Positions 19,694-30,650 of a stretch of 64,000 bases of DNA are shown here, in pieces. Origin of the DNA: Limnochordaceae bacterium. Its GTDB lineage: Bacteria > Bacillota > Limnochordia > Limnochordales > Geochordaceae. The notes beneath the pieces were generated by a model. The model was given only the letters and a program-made list of their open reading frames with translations. It was not told where the DNA came from and made no database searches. Both the position numbers and the translations under genes were made by a program. The DNA lies in the NCBI GenBank assembly GCA_014896295.1, contig JADBKR010000006.1:62001-126000 (forward strand), written 5' to 3'. Position 1 is the first letter of the stretch. Every line of letters starts with the position of its first letter.

Positions 19694-19950
19694 AGCGGAT
19701 GCTGTCGGGCCCGTACGGCGGCGACCAGCAGATCGGCGCGCAGGTCGCAGCCGGCCAGGTCGATGCGGTGATCTTCTTGCGCGACCCGCTGACCGCCCAA
19801 CCCCACGAGCCCGACATCAGCGCGTTGATGCGGGTCTGCGACGTCCACGACGTGCCCCTGGCGACCAACGTCGCCTCGGCGGCCCTCATCCTGACGGCGC
19901 TGGCCGCCCGGCTGGGAGTCACGGTCCCGTGCGAGCCCGGCGCCGCGTGA
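19546..19950 (+). CDS. mgsA: Methylglyoxal synthase
   Basis: Converts dihydroxyacetone phosphate to methylglyoxal, a bypass of lower glycolysis under phosphate limitation. The 134-residue protein starts [19 protein letters not shown] as in the family, has the phosphate-binding [12 protein letters not shown], and the catalytic block [20 protein letters not shown] followed by [17 protein letters not shown] with the conserved Asp and His. GTG 19546 is chosen to match homologues, with GGAGGG upstream; GTG 19525 is an alternative. It overlaps the apparent coaE tail and its stop overlaps the next start (GTGA). Confidence 0.93.
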   Translation: MRIALVAHDKQKPAMVEFVRRFRPVLERCRLVATGTTGRVVAEATGLDVERMLSGPYGGDQQIGAQVAAGQVDAVIFLRDPLTAQPHEPDISALMRVCDVHDVPLATNVASAALILTALAARLGVTVPCEPGAA

Positions 19951-20528
19951 GCCCCGGCCACCCGTCCCGGCGGCTCGCGCTCGGCTGGCTCTTGGTGCTG
20001 GCCGGGATGCTGGGCCTGACCGTGTGGGGCGTGGTCCACGTGCGGTGGGTGTTGCGCTGGGTCTACCCGGTCTACTACCGCGAGAGCATCGTGCGCTGGT
20101 CGAGGGAGCACGGGCTCGACCCGTGGCTCGTCGCCGCCGTCGTGCGGGTGGAGAGCAACTTCAGCCCGACCGCGGTCTCTTCTCGGGGGGCTCGCGGGCT
20201 CATGCAGCTCTTGCCCGAGACGGCCCAGTGGGTGGCTCAACAGTCCGGAGACCGTGACTTTTTCCCCGATCTCCTGTTCGACCCTGACGTCAATTTGCGC
20301 CTGGGCACGCGGTACCTGGCTCAGCTCATGCAGGAGTTCCAGGGGCGGGAAACGCTGGCTCTGGCGGCCTATAATGCGGGCAGGAGCCGGGTCGACCGGT
20401 GGCTCGCCGAATCGCAGTGGGACGGCACGGAGAGCGGGGTCGACGGGATCCCGTACGGGGAGACCCGGCGGTTCGTGGCCCGGGTGCTGCGGATCCGCCG
20501 GCTGTACCAGTGGATCTACGGATCATAG
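19947..20528 (+). CDS. Membrane-anchored lytic transglycosylase (SLT/GH23)
   Basis: Peptidoglycan-cleaving enzyme of about 193 residues. A single N-terminal membrane helix ([20 protein letters not shown]) is followed by the SLT domain: [20 protein letters not shown] with the catalytic Glu in [29 protein letters not shown] and ALAAYNAG. The start GTG at 19947 overlaps the mgsA stop as GTGA, suggesting translational coupling; GTG 19929 would add six residues. The domain would act on the outer face of the cytoplasmic membrane. Confidence 0.92.
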   Translation: MSPGHPSRRLALGWLLVLAGMLGLTVWGVVHVRWVLRWVYPVYYRESIVRWSREHGLDPWLVAAVVRVESNFSPTAVSSRGARGLMQLLPETAQWVAQQSGDRDFFPDLLFDPDVNLRLGTRYLAQLMQEFQGRETLALAAYNAGRSRVDRWLAESQWDGTESGVDGIPYGETRRFVARVLRIRRLYQWIYGS

Positions 20529-20567
20529 GCGTGGAGGGGCTCGGGTAACCGAGGGGGGCAAGGTGGC

Positions 20568-21662
20568 GTGGGAGACGTGGTGACGATGGGAGCCAAGTTC
20601 CTGGAGAGCGAAGCCGACGTCAAGAGCCTGCGGGTCGATCCCGCGCGGCCGCTTTTCTCGGCAGAGCACGACGAGATCCTGGCCGGGCATACCGCCGACG
20701 TTTACTTCGTCAAGACCCTGCAGGTGCTGCGGGCCGAGGGGAAGGCCGACGTTCCGGTGGTCGCGGAGATCTTCCCCCGTTCGGAGGGGATGCTGGCGGG
20801 AGTCGAAGAGGCGCTGCGGTTGTTGCAAAACCGCCCACCGGAGCTGGGGGCCATCGAGGTCTGGGCCATGGACGAGGGGGAGTGGTTTTCCCCCAAGGAG
20901 GTCGTGATGCGCATCGCCGGGCCGTACAGCGCGTTCGGCGTGTACGAGACGGCCATCCTGGGCATCCTCGCCCAATCGAGCGGATGGGCCACCGCGGCCC
21001 GCCGCGTGGTCGAGGCGGCCGGCGGCAAGCCGGTGAGCTCGTTCGGGGCCCGGCACGTCCACCCGGCGGTGGCGCCGGTGATGGAGCGGGCGGCTCTCTT
21101 GGCCGGGGCCTCGGGCGCCGCCTGCATCCTGGCGGCCAAGCTGCAGGGCAAGGAGCCCGTCGGGACGGTGCCCCACGCCCTCATGCTCATCCTCGGGGAT
21201 ACCGTCTCCGGGGCGCTTGCGTACCATCGTCACACGGCGCCGGATTCGCCCCGGATCATCCTGGTCGACACATACAAGGACGAGGCCGAGGAGTCGCTGC
21301 GCGTCGCCGAGGTGCTGGGCAAGGCGCTCGAAGGGGTGAGGCTGGATACCCCGGGCGAGCGGGGAGGGGTGACGCCCGACCTGGTGGCCGAAGTGCGGGC
21401 ACGACTGGATCAGGCGGGATACCGGCACGTCAAGATCCTCGTCTCGGGCGGGCTCACGCCCGAGAGGGTGCAGCAGCTGGCGGCGGCCGGAGCCGATGCC
21501 TTCGGGGTGGGGAGCTACATCTCGTCGGCGCCCCCGCTCGACATGACCCTCGACCTCAAGATGGTCGAGGGCAAACCCGTGGCCAAGCGCGGCCGCATCC
21601 CCGGCATCCAAGCCAATCCCCGGTTGCGCTTGCGCATCGAGGGAAGGAACAGGGTCGCTTGA
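20568..21662 (+). CDS. pncB: Nicotinate phosphoribosyltransferase (short archaeal-like form)
   Basis: Joins nicotinate to PRPP in NAD salvage. The 364-residue protein has the type II PRTase features FGARHVHPAVAPVMERAA (active-site His region), ALMLILGDTVSGALAYHR, the phosphate-binding section ILVDTYKDEAEES and ILVSGGLTPERVQQLAAAGA, then GVGSYISSAP. It is shorter than E. coli PncB and like the archaeal/thermophile form. The GTG start has GAGGGGGG nine bases upstream. It follows the transglycosylase by 39 bases. Confidence 0.9.
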   Translation: MGDVVTMGAKFLESEADVKSLRVDPARPLFSAEHDEILAGHTADVYFVKTLQVLRAEGKADVPVVAEIFPRSEGMLAGVEEALRLLQNRPPELGAIEVWAMDEGEWFSPKEVVMRIAGPYSAFGVYETAILGILAQSSGWATAARRVVEAAGGKPVSSFGARHVHPAVAPVMERAALLAGASGAACILAAKLQGKEPVGTVPHALMLILGDTVSGALAYHRHTAPDSPRIILVDTYKDEAEESLRVAEVLGKALEGVRLDTPGERGGVTPDLVAEVRARLDQAGYRHVKILVSGGLTPERVQQLAAAGADAFGVGSYISSAPPLDMTLDLKMVEGKPVAKRGRIPGIQANPRLRLRIEGRNRVA

Positions 21663-21732
21663 GGCGAAGTTCCCCACCGCCGAGGTGGAGCCCGTGGATG
21701 CTCCAGAGCATGCCAGAGAAGGAGGGCGGTTC

Positions 21733-23595
21733 ATGCGGTTTCGGCTATTGGGAGTGGCGCTGGTCCTGCTGTTGGCCATGAGTGTGCCCGTGGCGGCGGC
21801 TACGTACGAGACGGCGATTTTCGAGGAGCCGACCACTCTTAACGTCTTCGCCGGGCTGGGCCCGCAGGCGACCGTGTGGAACTCGTACGTGACTTACGGG
21901 ATTTACTACGGCACGCTGTACGCCAACGCGCCGCCCACGTGGGTCTGGGCCCCGTCGCTGGCGGCCGATGTGCCGACGCCGCCCAAAGAGGTGACCGAGG
22001 GCGGCACGACGCTGTATACCTCCGACGTGCCGATCCGGACCGGCATCCGGTGGTCGGACGGGACCCCCTTCACGGCCGACGACGTGGTCTTCACTTACGA
22101 TACGCTCCTCAAGTTCGACGCGGACAAATTGGGCGGCAACTGGGCGAGCTACGCCCCCAAGACCGTCCTTGCCAGGGTGGAGAAGCTGAGCCAGTACAAG
22201 GTGCGGTTCTTCTTGAAGAAGAAGCCCGGCCTGGCGGACTGGCAGTACGGGATCCTGCAGGCTCCCATCGTCCAGAAGAAACTGTGGGAGCCCATCGTCC
22301 AAAAGGCGCTGAAGGACGCCGATCCCGTCAAGAGCCTCCTCGCCGCGGACGTGAAACAGCCGGACGCGATCGGCGGGCTCAAGTTCGGCCGGTGGGAGCG
22401 CGGAGCCTTCTTCGAGAACGTCGTCAACCCGTACACGTCCTTCCGTGGAGAGACCTCCGAGTTCTTCAAGAACGGTGGATTCCGCCTCACCAACCCGAAG
22501 CTCAACTTCAAGTGGGCCACGACGGACCCGGCGCCGTCCGGCGAGGTGACCCTCAAGTACACCGAGGGGCCGTACGTCGACAACGTGATCTACCGGATTT
22601 ACCAGAATCAGAACGCCGCGGTGCTGGCGCTGCTCAACGGGGAAGTCTCCTACATCTTCAACTCGCTGGGGCTGCAGCGGGGCTTCCAGACGCAGCTGCA
22701 GGCCAATCCCAACGTCGAGATCATCCGCAACAACACGAACGGCTTCCGGTACCTGAGCTTCAACATGCGGCGGGAGCCTTTCAGCATCAAGGAGTTCCGC
22801 CAGGCCATCGCGACGCTCATCGATCGCGACTTCGTCACCAAGGACGTGCTGCAGGGCGTCGCGTTCCCGCTGGCCACGGTGGTGCCCCCGGGCAACGCCT
22901 TCTGGTACAACCCGGAGGTCAAGATCTGGGGGCAGGGCATGACCCGTGGCGAGCGGGTGCAGGCCGCCACGGAGCTACTGAAGAAGGCCGGCTTCAAGTG
23001 GCGCAAGGAGCCTGTGATCAAGGACGCCAAGAAGGACCAGTATGAGCCCGGCGAGGGGTTGCTGCTTCCCAACGGCGAGCCCGTCAAGCCGTTCGAGATG
23101 CTGGCCCCGGCGCCGGGATACGACCCGCTCCGGGCGACCTTCGCCCTGTGGATCGAGCGGTGGGTGGCCGACCTTGGCATCCCCCTGCGGGTGCGCCTGA
23201 CCGACTTCAACACCATCTCCAGCAAGGTGTACGACGAGCAAGACTTCGACATGTACATGCTGGGCTGGAGCCTTACCCTGTTCCCGGATCACATCTATCT
23301 CTTCTTCCACTCGAGCCAGGCGGCGCCGGGCGGCTTCAACGCCGGCGGGTACAACAACCCTGAGTTCGACAAGGTCGCCGAGGCCCTCAAGGACGCATCC
23401 GACCTCGAGACGGCCCGCAAGTACGCCTTCGAGGGACAACGGTTCCTCGCCGAAGAGGTGCCGTACATCGTCCTCTTCGACACCCCGGTGATGGAGGCGT
23501 ACCGGAAGGACCAGGTCAAGTACCCGTACACGCAGGTCCTGGGCGGGCTGCAGTACGTCTACGGCCTGCAGGCAACCGTCCAGCTGATGAAGTAA
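21733..23595 (+). CDS. Peptide-type ABC transporter substrate-binding protein (SBP family 5)
   Basis: Extracellular or periplasmic binding protein of 620 residues. A signal peptide (LLGVALVLLLAMSVPVAAA) is followed by the family-5 fold: IRWSDGTPFTADDVVFTYDT, TNGFRYLSFNMRREPFSIKE, then FRQAIATLIDRD, and GWSLTLFPDHIYLFFHSSQA near the ligand cleft. There is no lipobox cysteine after the signal peptide, so anchoring is unclear. ATG 21733 has AAGGAGGG upstream; a longer frame from 21685 is not signal-like. It is the first gene of the transporter operon. The ligand could be peptides, nickel or oligosaccharides and is not predictable. Confidence 0.92.
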   Translation: MRFRLLGVALVLLLAMSVPVAAATYETAIFEEPTTLNVFAGLGPQATVWNSYVTYGIYYGTLYANAPPTWVWAPSLAADVPTPPKEVTEGGTTLYTSDVPIRTGIRWSDGTPFTADDVVFTYDTLLKFDADKLGGNWASYAPKTVLARVEKLSQYKVRFFLKKKPGLADWQYGILQAPIVQKKLWEPIVQKALKDADPVKSLLAADVKQPDAIGGLKFGRWERGAFFENVVNPYTSFRGETSEFFKNGGFRLTNPKLNFKWATTDPAPSGEVTLKYTEGPYVDNVIYRIYQNQNAAVLALLNGEVSYIFNSLGLQRGFQTQLQANPNVEIIRNNTNGFRYLSFNMRREPFSIKEFRQAIATLIDRDFVTKDVLQGVAFPLATVVPPGNAFWYNPEVKIWGQGMTRGERVQAATELLKKAGFKWRKEPVIKDAKKDQYEPGEGLLLPNGEPVKPFEMLAPAPGYDPLRATFALWIERWVADLGIPLRVRLTDFNTISSKVYDEQDFDMYMLGWSLTLFPDHIYLFFHSSQAAPGGFNAGGYNNPEFDKVAEALKDASDLETARKYAFEGQRFLAEEVPYIVLFDTPVMEAYRKDQVKYPYTQVLGGLQYVYGLQATVQLMK

Positions 23596-23612
23596 GTCAC
23601 CGAGGAGTCCCG

Positions 23613-24848
23613 GTGGAGGGGGCCGCAAGAAGCGACCCCCTCCGCTGGCTTTGGGGGGCCGGGCACTTGGGACGCTTCCTGGTAAACCGCCTGATTCAGG
23701 CCATCGTGACCATCTTCGTGTACATGACGGTGACGTTCTTGATCCTCCAGGCGATGCCCGGCAACATCACCGTCTTGTACACCAACAACCCCCGGATCAC
23801 CGCGGAGGTCCGGCAAGAGCTGGAGCGTCGCCTGGGCCTCGACCAGCCGTGGTACATGCAGTACGCGTCCTACCTCAAAAACTTCCTGAGCGGCAGCCTC
23901 GGCATCTCGTTCAGCCAATATCCGAGGCCCGTGTGGGACATCATCGCCGAGCGGGCGCCCCGCACGGTGGTGCTCTTTTTCACGGCGACCGTGGTGTCGT
24001 TTTACATAGGGTTTTTGCTGGGCCGGATCATCGCCTGGCGGCGAGGGGCCACGGTGGATTACGCGGCCACCACGGTGGGGGTGACCTTCTGGACGGCGTT
24101 CTACCCGCTGCTCGGGCTCATCGTCATGTGGCTGTTCGCCTACCAGATGAAGCTCTTTCCGCTCAACCAGTTCATCAGCCCTTCCGTGTGGCGCACGGCT
24201 TCGGTCAGCAGCAACCAGGTCTTCGGCCTCATGCTGGTCAACCTGGCGCTGTTCGCCCTGCTGCTGATGGTGGGCTACGGGCTCGGCATCCCGCGGATCG
24301 GCACCGTCGGCGGGCGCGCCCTGACCCAGGTGGGGCTCTGGGGCGGGGGGCTCCTGGCGAGCGGCGCCTGGTGGGTGCAGTCGGGGCTGGCCCGCTACGC
24401 CCTCGACATTGCTTCCCACATGGTCCTGCCGGTGTTCACGCTGTCGCTCATCAGTTTCGGCGGCACGATGCTCTTGATGCGCGACTCCATGCTGGAGACA
24501 ATCCGTGAAGACTACGTGATGGCCGCGCGGGCCCGGGGGCTGCCCGACCGGGTCGTGCGCGACCGCTATGCCGCGCGCACGGCGCTGTTGCCCGTGGTCA
24601 CCAGCTTCACGCTCAGCATCGGCGGCGTCGTGAGCGGCGGCATCATCACGGAGACCGTCTTTTCGTGGCCGGGCCTGGGCCTGACGCTCCTCGAGTCGGC
24701 GCGGGTGTACGACTACCCGCTGGCCGTCGGGGCGTTCGTCTTTACGGGCGTCTTCGTCGTCCTGGCCCACATCGTGGCCGACCTGCTGCATGCCTTCCTG
24801 GATCCCCGCCTGCGGGTGGCCGGCGGGGAAATCACGGCGGCTGAGTAG
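23613..24848 (+). CDS. ABC transporter permease, DppB/OppB type, with insertion
   Basis: Inner-membrane subunit of 411 residues, longer than the usual 310-340. The N-terminal helix with VNRLIQAIVTIFVYMTVTFL and LGLDQPWYMQYASYL are typical DppB features, and the EAA-loop region reads DSMLETIREDYVMAARARGL. Between the middle helices there is an extra segment of about 75 residues (LFALLLMVGYGLGIPRIGTV with ALTQVGLWGGGLLASGAWW) adding one or two hydrophobic spans. GTG 23613 follows GAGGAG. It pairs with the next permease. Confidence 0.92.
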   Translation: MEGAARSDPLRWLWGAGHLGRFLVNRLIQAIVTIFVYMTVTFLILQAMPGNITVLYTNNPRITAEVRQELERRLGLDQPWYMQYASYLKNFLSGSLGISFSQYPRPVWDIIAERAPRTVVLFFTATVVSFYIGFLLGRIIAWRRGATVDYAATTVGVTFWTAFYPLLGLIVMWLFAYQMKLFPLNQFISPSVWRTASVSSNQVFGLMLVNLALFALLLMVGYGLGIPRIGTVGGRALTQVGLWGGGLLASGAWWVQSGLARYALDIASHMVLPVFTLSLISFGGTMLLMRDSMLETIREDYVMAARARGLPDRVVRDRYAARTALLPVVTSFTLSIGGVVSGGIITETVFSWPGLGLTLLESARVYDYPLAVGAFVFTGVFVVLAHIVADLLHAFLDPRLRVAGGEITAAE

Positions 24849-24859
24849 CAGCCGCGAAG

Positions 24860-25834
24860 GTGGCACGCAAGACAACCATGGCGCACCCGGCAGCTCCGCT
24901 TCCGGCAGCCCCCGTTGCGACCACCTTGTGGCAGATCCGGTGGCGGCTCTGGAAGCGAACGTTTCGCGAAAACTGGGAGCTCTTCAGGAACAGCCGCATC
25001 GGCCCCATTGGGCTTGCCATCATCGTGCTCTTCGGCGTTCTCGCCCTCTTGCACCCCATCCTGATGGCGACGGTGTGGCCGGCCCAGGTCTACGACCCGA
25101 TCACCGGCTACGACCCGATGATCATGCATCCCTCGCCTCCGTCGCCGCAGCACCTGCTCGGCACGGACCCGTACGGGAGGGACGTGCTGAGCCAGCTCAT
25201 GTACAGCACCCGCTGGGAGTTCGTCCTGGGGGTGCTCTCGGCCGTGCTCTCCGTGGTCATCGGCACGCTGGTGGGCACGCTTTCGGCCTATTTCGGCGGT
25301 TGGATCGATACCATCTTCATGCGCATCGCGGACCTGTTGCTGCTCTTTCCGACCATCCCCTTCCTGCTCGTGCTCGGCGCGCTCTTCGAGATCGATCTTT
25401 TCGAGCTGGCGCTCATCATCGGGCTTCTCTCGGGGTTCGGAGGCATTACCATCATCATCAAGTCCCAGGCCCTCTCGGTCTCGGTGCGCCCGTACGTGGA
25501 AGCGGCCCGGCTGGCGGGCGGCAGCCCCTGGTGGATCATCCGCAAGCACATCGTCCCCAACGTGATGCCGCTCTCGTTCCTGTACATGATGTTCAACGTG
25601 ACGGCGGCCATCCTCAGCGAAGCGACGCTCTCGTTCTTCGGGCTGCTCAACGTGCGCATCAGCTGGGGCCTCATGATGAACACCGCCGAGACAGGCGGCT
25701 ATCTGCTCATGTTCGACAAGTTCTGGTGGCTATGGCTGCCGGCGGGGCTGGCCATCACCCTTCTGTGCGCCGCCTTCTACCTGGTCGGCCGCGGCCTCGA
25801 CGAGGTCATCAACCCCCGGCTGCGAAAGAGGTGA
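24860..25834 (+). CDS. ABC transporter permease, DppC/OppC type
   Basis: Second channel subunit, 324 residues. A DppC N-terminal hydrophobic helix (IGPIGLAIIVLFGVLALLHP) is followed by the family motif HLLGTDPYGRDVLSQLMYST, a helix cluster, and the EAA loop YVEAARLAGGSPWWIIRKHI that docks on the ATPases. The final segment WLPAGLAITLLCAAFYLVGR then DEVINPRLRKR is standard. GTG 24860 is taken; ATG 24878 is possible. The stop overlaps the first ATPase gene (GTGA). Confidence 0.93.
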   Translation: MARKTTMAHPAAPLPAAPVATTLWQIRWRLWKRTFRENWELFRNSRIGPIGLAIIVLFGVLALLHPILMATVWPAQVYDPITGYDPMIMHPSPPSPQHLLGTDPYGRDVLSQLMYSTRWEFVLGVLSAVLSVVIGTLVGTLSAYFGGWIDTIFMRIADLLLLFPTIPFLLVLGALFEIDLFELALIIGLLSGFGGITIIIKSQALSVSVRPYVEAARLAGGSPWWIIRKHIVPNVMPLSFLYMMFNVTAAILSEATLSFFGLLNVRISWGLMMNTAETGGYLLMFDKFWWLWLPAGLAITLLCAAFYLVGRGLDEVINPRLRKR

Positions 25835-26865
25835 GCGAACCGTTGCCGCTGCTCGACATCCAGGCCTTGCAGCTGCGCTACACCACCCGCCGGGGCGCCA
25901 TCCCGGCCGTCCAGGACGTCGACCTGGCGCTGGAGCGGGGCGAGTCCCTGGGCATCGTGGGGGAGTCGGGTTCGGGGAAGACGTCGCTTGCGATCAGCAT
26001 CATGAAGATGCTTCCCGACAACGCCCGCATCACCCGCGGCCACATCTACCTCGACGGGACGGACCTGGTGCCGCTCTCGGAGAGCCAGATGCGTACCATC
26101 CGGTGGCGGCGGGTTTCCATGATCTTTCAGGCGGCGATGAACTCCTGGAACCCCGTGTACACGGTCGGCGACCAGATCGTCGAGGTGATCCAGACCCACG
26201 AACCCCACGTCAGCCGCCAGCAAGCCCGGGAGCGGATCGCCGAACTCTTCCACCTGGTGGGCCTCGCGCCGGATCGCATGGATCACTATCCTCACGAGTA
26301 CAGCGGCGGCATGAAACAGCGTGCCGTCATCGCCATGGCGCTGTCGTGCAGCCCCCAGCTGGTGATTGCCGACGAGCCCACCACGGCGCTGGACGTCATC
26401 GTGCAGGAGAAGATCCTGCAGGAGCTGGACGCCATCCGGCGGCGGCTGCACATGACGATGATTTACATCTCGCACGACGTGGCGGTCATCGCCGAGGTCA
26501 GCGACCGGGTGGCCGTGATGTACGCCGGGCGTATCGTGGAGCTCGGGAAGGCGTCCGACGTGTTCAAGCGGCCGAAGCACCCGTACACGGCGGGCCTCAT
26601 GGCAGCCTTTCCCAGCATCGCGGGCGCCAAGCGGGATCTGGTGACGATCCCGGGGGAGCCTCCCAACTTCCTCGACCTGCCACGCGGGTGCGCCTTCCAC
26701 CCGCGCTGCCCGTACGCCACGGAGCAGTGCCGGGCCGAGGTGCCGACTCTGGCGCGGGCGGGCGACGACCACCTGGTGGCCTGCTGGCACCCCGTGGCCG
26801 GGCAGGACGTACGGGCCGACTTCGCCGCCAGGGCGACCGCCGTAGGGGGTGAGCGGGCGTCATGA
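25831..26865 (+). CDS. ABC transporter ATPase, DppD/OppD type (first pair)
   Basis: ATP-hydrolysing subunit of 344 residues. Walker A is GESGSGKTS, the Q-loop reads MIFQAAMNSWNPV, the signature is SGGMKQRAVIAMAL, Walker B is [11 protein letters not shown], and the switch His lies in ISHDVAVI. The C-terminal oligopeptide-transporter domain is present with cysteines in GCAFHPRCPYATEQC, of the kind that can hold an iron-sulfur cluster. The start is the GTG overlapping the permease stop, with GAAAGAGG immediately before it. Confidence 0.93.
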   Translation: MSEPLPLLDIQALQLRYTTRRGAIPAVQDVDLALERGESLGIVGESGSGKTSLAISIMKMLPDNARITRGHIYLDGTDLVPLSESQMRTIRWRRVSMIFQAAMNSWNPVYTVGDQIVEVIQTHEPHVSRQQARERIAELFHLVGLAPDRMDHYPHEYSGGMKQRAVIAMALSCSPQLVIADEPTTALDVIVQEKILQELDAIRRRLHMTMIYISHDVAVIAEVSDRVAVMYAGRIVELGKASDVFKRPKHPYTAGLMAAFPSIAGAKRDLVTIPGEPPNFLDLPRGCAFHPRCPYATEQCRAEVPTLARAGDDHLVACWHPVAGQDVRADFAARATAVGGERAS

Positions 26866-27884
26866 GCGACGCCATCGGGGCCACCAAGGGGGCTGTCACG
26901 ACGGCGGCGCCCCCGGCGACCGTCGCGGAGGCCAGGCACCTGCGCAAGCTCTTCCCGATCCGCAGTGGCTGGTTTCGCAAGGCCGAGCACTTCGTGCACG
27001 CGGTGGACGACGTCAGCTTCAGCATCCGGGACGGTGAGGTCTTCGGCCTGGTCGGCGAGTCCGGCTGCGGCAAGACGACCACCGGCCGGCTGCTGGTGCG
27101 GGCTACCACGCCGACGTCGGGGGAGGTACGGGTCGGGGGGTTCGACCTCGGCCGTATCGAGGGGCCTGACCTGCAGCGCTTCCGGCGCAACGCGCAGATG
27201 ATCTTCCAGGACCCTTACGAGTCGCTCAACCCCCGGATGACCGTCTTCGACATCGTCTCGGAGCCGCTGGCGGTTCATGGGATCGGTTCGCTGGCCGATC
27301 GGGAGCAGCGGGTAGCCGAGGAGCTCGAGCGGGTGGGGCTGACGCCGCCCTCCGCCTTCGAGTTTCGCTTCCCGCACGAGCTATCGGGCGGGCAGCGCCA
27401 GAGGGTGGCCATCGCCCGGGCGCTCGTCTTGCGGCCCAAGTTCGTGGTGGCCGACGAGCCGACCTCGATGCTGGACGTCTCCATCCGGTCGGGGATCATG
27501 AAGTTGCTGCTCGAGCTCAAAGAATCGCTGCAGATGACCTACCTCTACATCACCCACGACCTGGCGGTGGCCCGGTACCTGTGCGACCGGATCGCCGTCA
27601 TGTACCTGGGGAAGATCGTAGAGGTCGGGCCGGCCGAGCAGATCATCCGGCAGCCCCTGCATCCCTACACGAAGGCGCTCGTAGCGGCCATGCCCGTGCC
27701 CGACCCGGAGGCTCCCAAAGCCACCATCGCCATCAAGGGCGGGGTGAGCAAGCCCATCGACCCCCCGCCTCGCTGCCGGTTTTACGAGCGGTGCCCGATT
27801 GCGAGCGACCGGTGCGCCCGGCAGGATCATCCCCCTCTGGAGGAGAAAGCACCGGGCCAATGGGTCGCCTGCTACGAGGTATGA
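26862..27884 (+). CDS. ABC transporter ATPase, DppF/OppF type (first pair)
   Basis: Partner ATPase of 340 residues. Walker A GESGCGKTTTGR, Q-loop [16 protein letters not shown], signature LSGGQRQRVAIARALV, Walker B VVADEPTSMLD, switch His in ITHDLAVARYL, and the C-terminal cysteine cluster CRFYERCPIASDRC. The helical region before Walker A (HLRKLFPIRSGWF) is typical of the F type. ATG 26862 overlaps the previous stop as ATGA, so translation is coupled. Confidence 0.93.
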   Translation: MSDAIGATKGAVTTAAPPATVAEARHLRKLFPIRSGWFRKAEHFVHAVDDVSFSIRDGEVFGLVGESGCGKTTTGRLLVRATTPTSGEVRVGGFDLGRIEGPDLQRFRRNAQMIFQDPYESLNPRMTVFDIVSEPLAVHGIGSLADREQRVAEELERVGLTPPSAFEFRFPHELSGGQRQRVAIARALVLRPKFVVADEPTSMLDVSIRSGIMKLLLELKESLQMTYLYITHDLAVARYLCDRIAVMYLGKIVEVGPAEQIIRQPLHPYTKALVAAMPVPDPEAPKATIAIKGGVSKPIDPPPRCRFYERCPIASDRCARQDHPPLEEKAPGQWVACYEV

Positions 27885-27903
27885 TCGGTGAGGGGGACGG
27901 CAG

Positions 27904-28994
<1,091 letters not shown>

Positions 28995-28998
<4 letters not shown>

Positions 28999-30071
28999 CG
29001 ACGGCATCGGGCGGGGAGTCCCGTGGTGGGGCTCGCGACGACGTGCTCCTCGAGGTGAAGGGGCTGGTGAAGCACTTCCCGATCAGCCGGGGCATCATCT
29101 TCTCCCGGCAGGTCGGGGCGGTCAAGGCGGTTGACGGGATCGACTTCTTCATCCGCCGGGGGGAGACCCTCGGCCTGGTGGGCGAGTCGGGGTGCGGCAA
29201 GTCGACCACGGGGCGGTTGGTCCTCCGCCTGCTGGAGCCGACGCGGGGTGAGGTCTACTTCGAGGGCCAAAACATCTTCCATCTCGGGCGGGAGCCCATG
29301 CGCAGGCTGCGGCGGCAGATGCAGATCATCTTCCAGGACCCGTACGCCTCGCTCAATCCCCGCATGACCGTGGGCGACATCATCGGGGAGCCTCTGGTCA
29401 TCCACGGGATCGCCAAAGGCCCCGCCAAGGAGCGGAGGGTGCGGGAGCTCTTGGAAGTGGTGGGACTGGCGGCCATGCACGCCCGGCGCTATCCCCACGA
29501 GTTTAGCGGCGGGCAGCGCCAGCGCATCGGCATCGCGAGGGCCCTGGCCGTCAACCCCAAGCTGATCGTGGCCGACGAGCCGGTCTCCGCCCTGGACGTT
29601 TCCATCCAGGCGCAGGTCATCAACCTGCTGCAGGACCTGCAAAAGGAGTTCGGTCTGACCTACCTCTTCATCGCCCACGACCTGTCGGTCGTGAAGCACA
29701 TCTCCAACCGCGTGGCCGTCATGTACCTGGGCAAGATCGTGGAGCTCGCCGACAAGACCGAGCTGTTCGACGATCCGCTGCACCCTTATACCCAGGCGCT
29801 CATGTCCGCCATCCCGATTCCCGATCCCACGGTGCGGAGGGAGCGCATCATTCTGCAAGGAGACGTGCCGAGTCCGGTCAACCCGCCGAGCGGGTGCCGC
29901 TTCCACACGCGCTGCCCGCTGGCCGAGGAGATCTGCCGGGTGCAGGAGCCGCCGTTCGTCGACCTGGGCAACCATCACTACGTGGCCTGCCATCTGGCCA
30001 AGCCGGGTGACATCCGTACCCGGGGGCTGGCGGAGAAGGTGAAGGTGGCGGCCGCCCAGCGCGTGGCGTGA
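28995..30071 (+). CDS. ABC transporter ATPase, DppF/OppF type (second pair)
   Basis: F-type ATPase of 358 residues closing the transporter operon. Walker [20 protein letters not shown]-loop [16 protein letters not shown], signature [15 protein letters not shown], Walker [14 protein letters not shown], switch His in [12 protein letters not shown], and cysteine cluster [18 protein letters not shown] 28995 overlaps the preceding stop (TTGA), with GGAGGGGAG about ten bases upstream. The operon therefore encodes four ATPases for two permeases. Confidence 0.92.
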
Positions 30072-30095
30072 GCGCGCCGGGGCGGCTGTTCGGCG

Positions 30096-30650
30096 ATGAA
30101 GTGCCCAGCGTGTGGCCAGGAAGTGCTCCTTGCAGAGCGCTGCCCGTACTGCGGCAGCGCTGTTCCTCGCGAGATGACCGGCGACGAGGCTGGCCGTGGC
30201 CGGCGCCAGGGAGCCCCGGTGAGGGGCCGGTTCGTAGGTGCTTTGAGGAGGGCCAGCCGGAGTGGCCCGTGGGGCGTGCCGGGGCAAGGATGGGATGCGC
30301 CTCATGGGGATCCGTGGCATGCGTTCCGGCACGGCCGCACCGCTTCGGCGGGCGGGAGCGCACCGATCTCCTGGTGGGGCTACCTGGGGCGGTTGTGGCG
30401 GTACCTGCACGACCCCGGTGTGGCCTCCTGGAAGAAGGCCCTGATCCTCGCAGGGCTCCTGTACGTGATCATCCCCGTGGACCTGCTCCCCTCCGTGCTG
30501 ATCCCCGGCGTGGGCTGGCTCGACGACTTGCTGGTGCTGTGGGTGGGGCTGCCCGCCCTGCTGCGAGAGCTTGCGGCCTATGAACCCTCCACCCGCGGGG
30601 CTGGGGGCGGGCGCAGGGTCGAGCGAGACGATGGGGACCAGCCGGCCTGA
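30096..30650 (+). CDS. YkvA/DUF1232 membrane protein with N-terminal zinc ribbon
   Basis: Protein of 184 residues. The first 25 residues hold a CxxC-CxxC zinc ribbon ([20 protein letters not shown]). A Gly/Arg-rich linker follows, and a DUF1232 domain at about 115-160 reads [20 protein letters not shown] and [16 protein letters not shown], the typical proline-containing hairpin. DUF1232 proteins have no firm role. The zinc ribbon fusion is an uncommon architecture. The end overlaps the next gene by about 20 bases. Confidence 0.8.
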   Translation: MKCPACGQEVLLAERCPYCGSAVPREMTGDEAGRGRRQGAPVRGRFVGALRRASRSGPWGVPGQGWDAPHGDPWHAFRHGRTASAGGSAPISWWGYLGRLWRYLHDPGVASWKKALILAGLLYVIIPVDLLPSVLIPGVGWLDDLLVLWVGLPALLRELAAYEPSTRGAGGGRRVERDDGDQPA

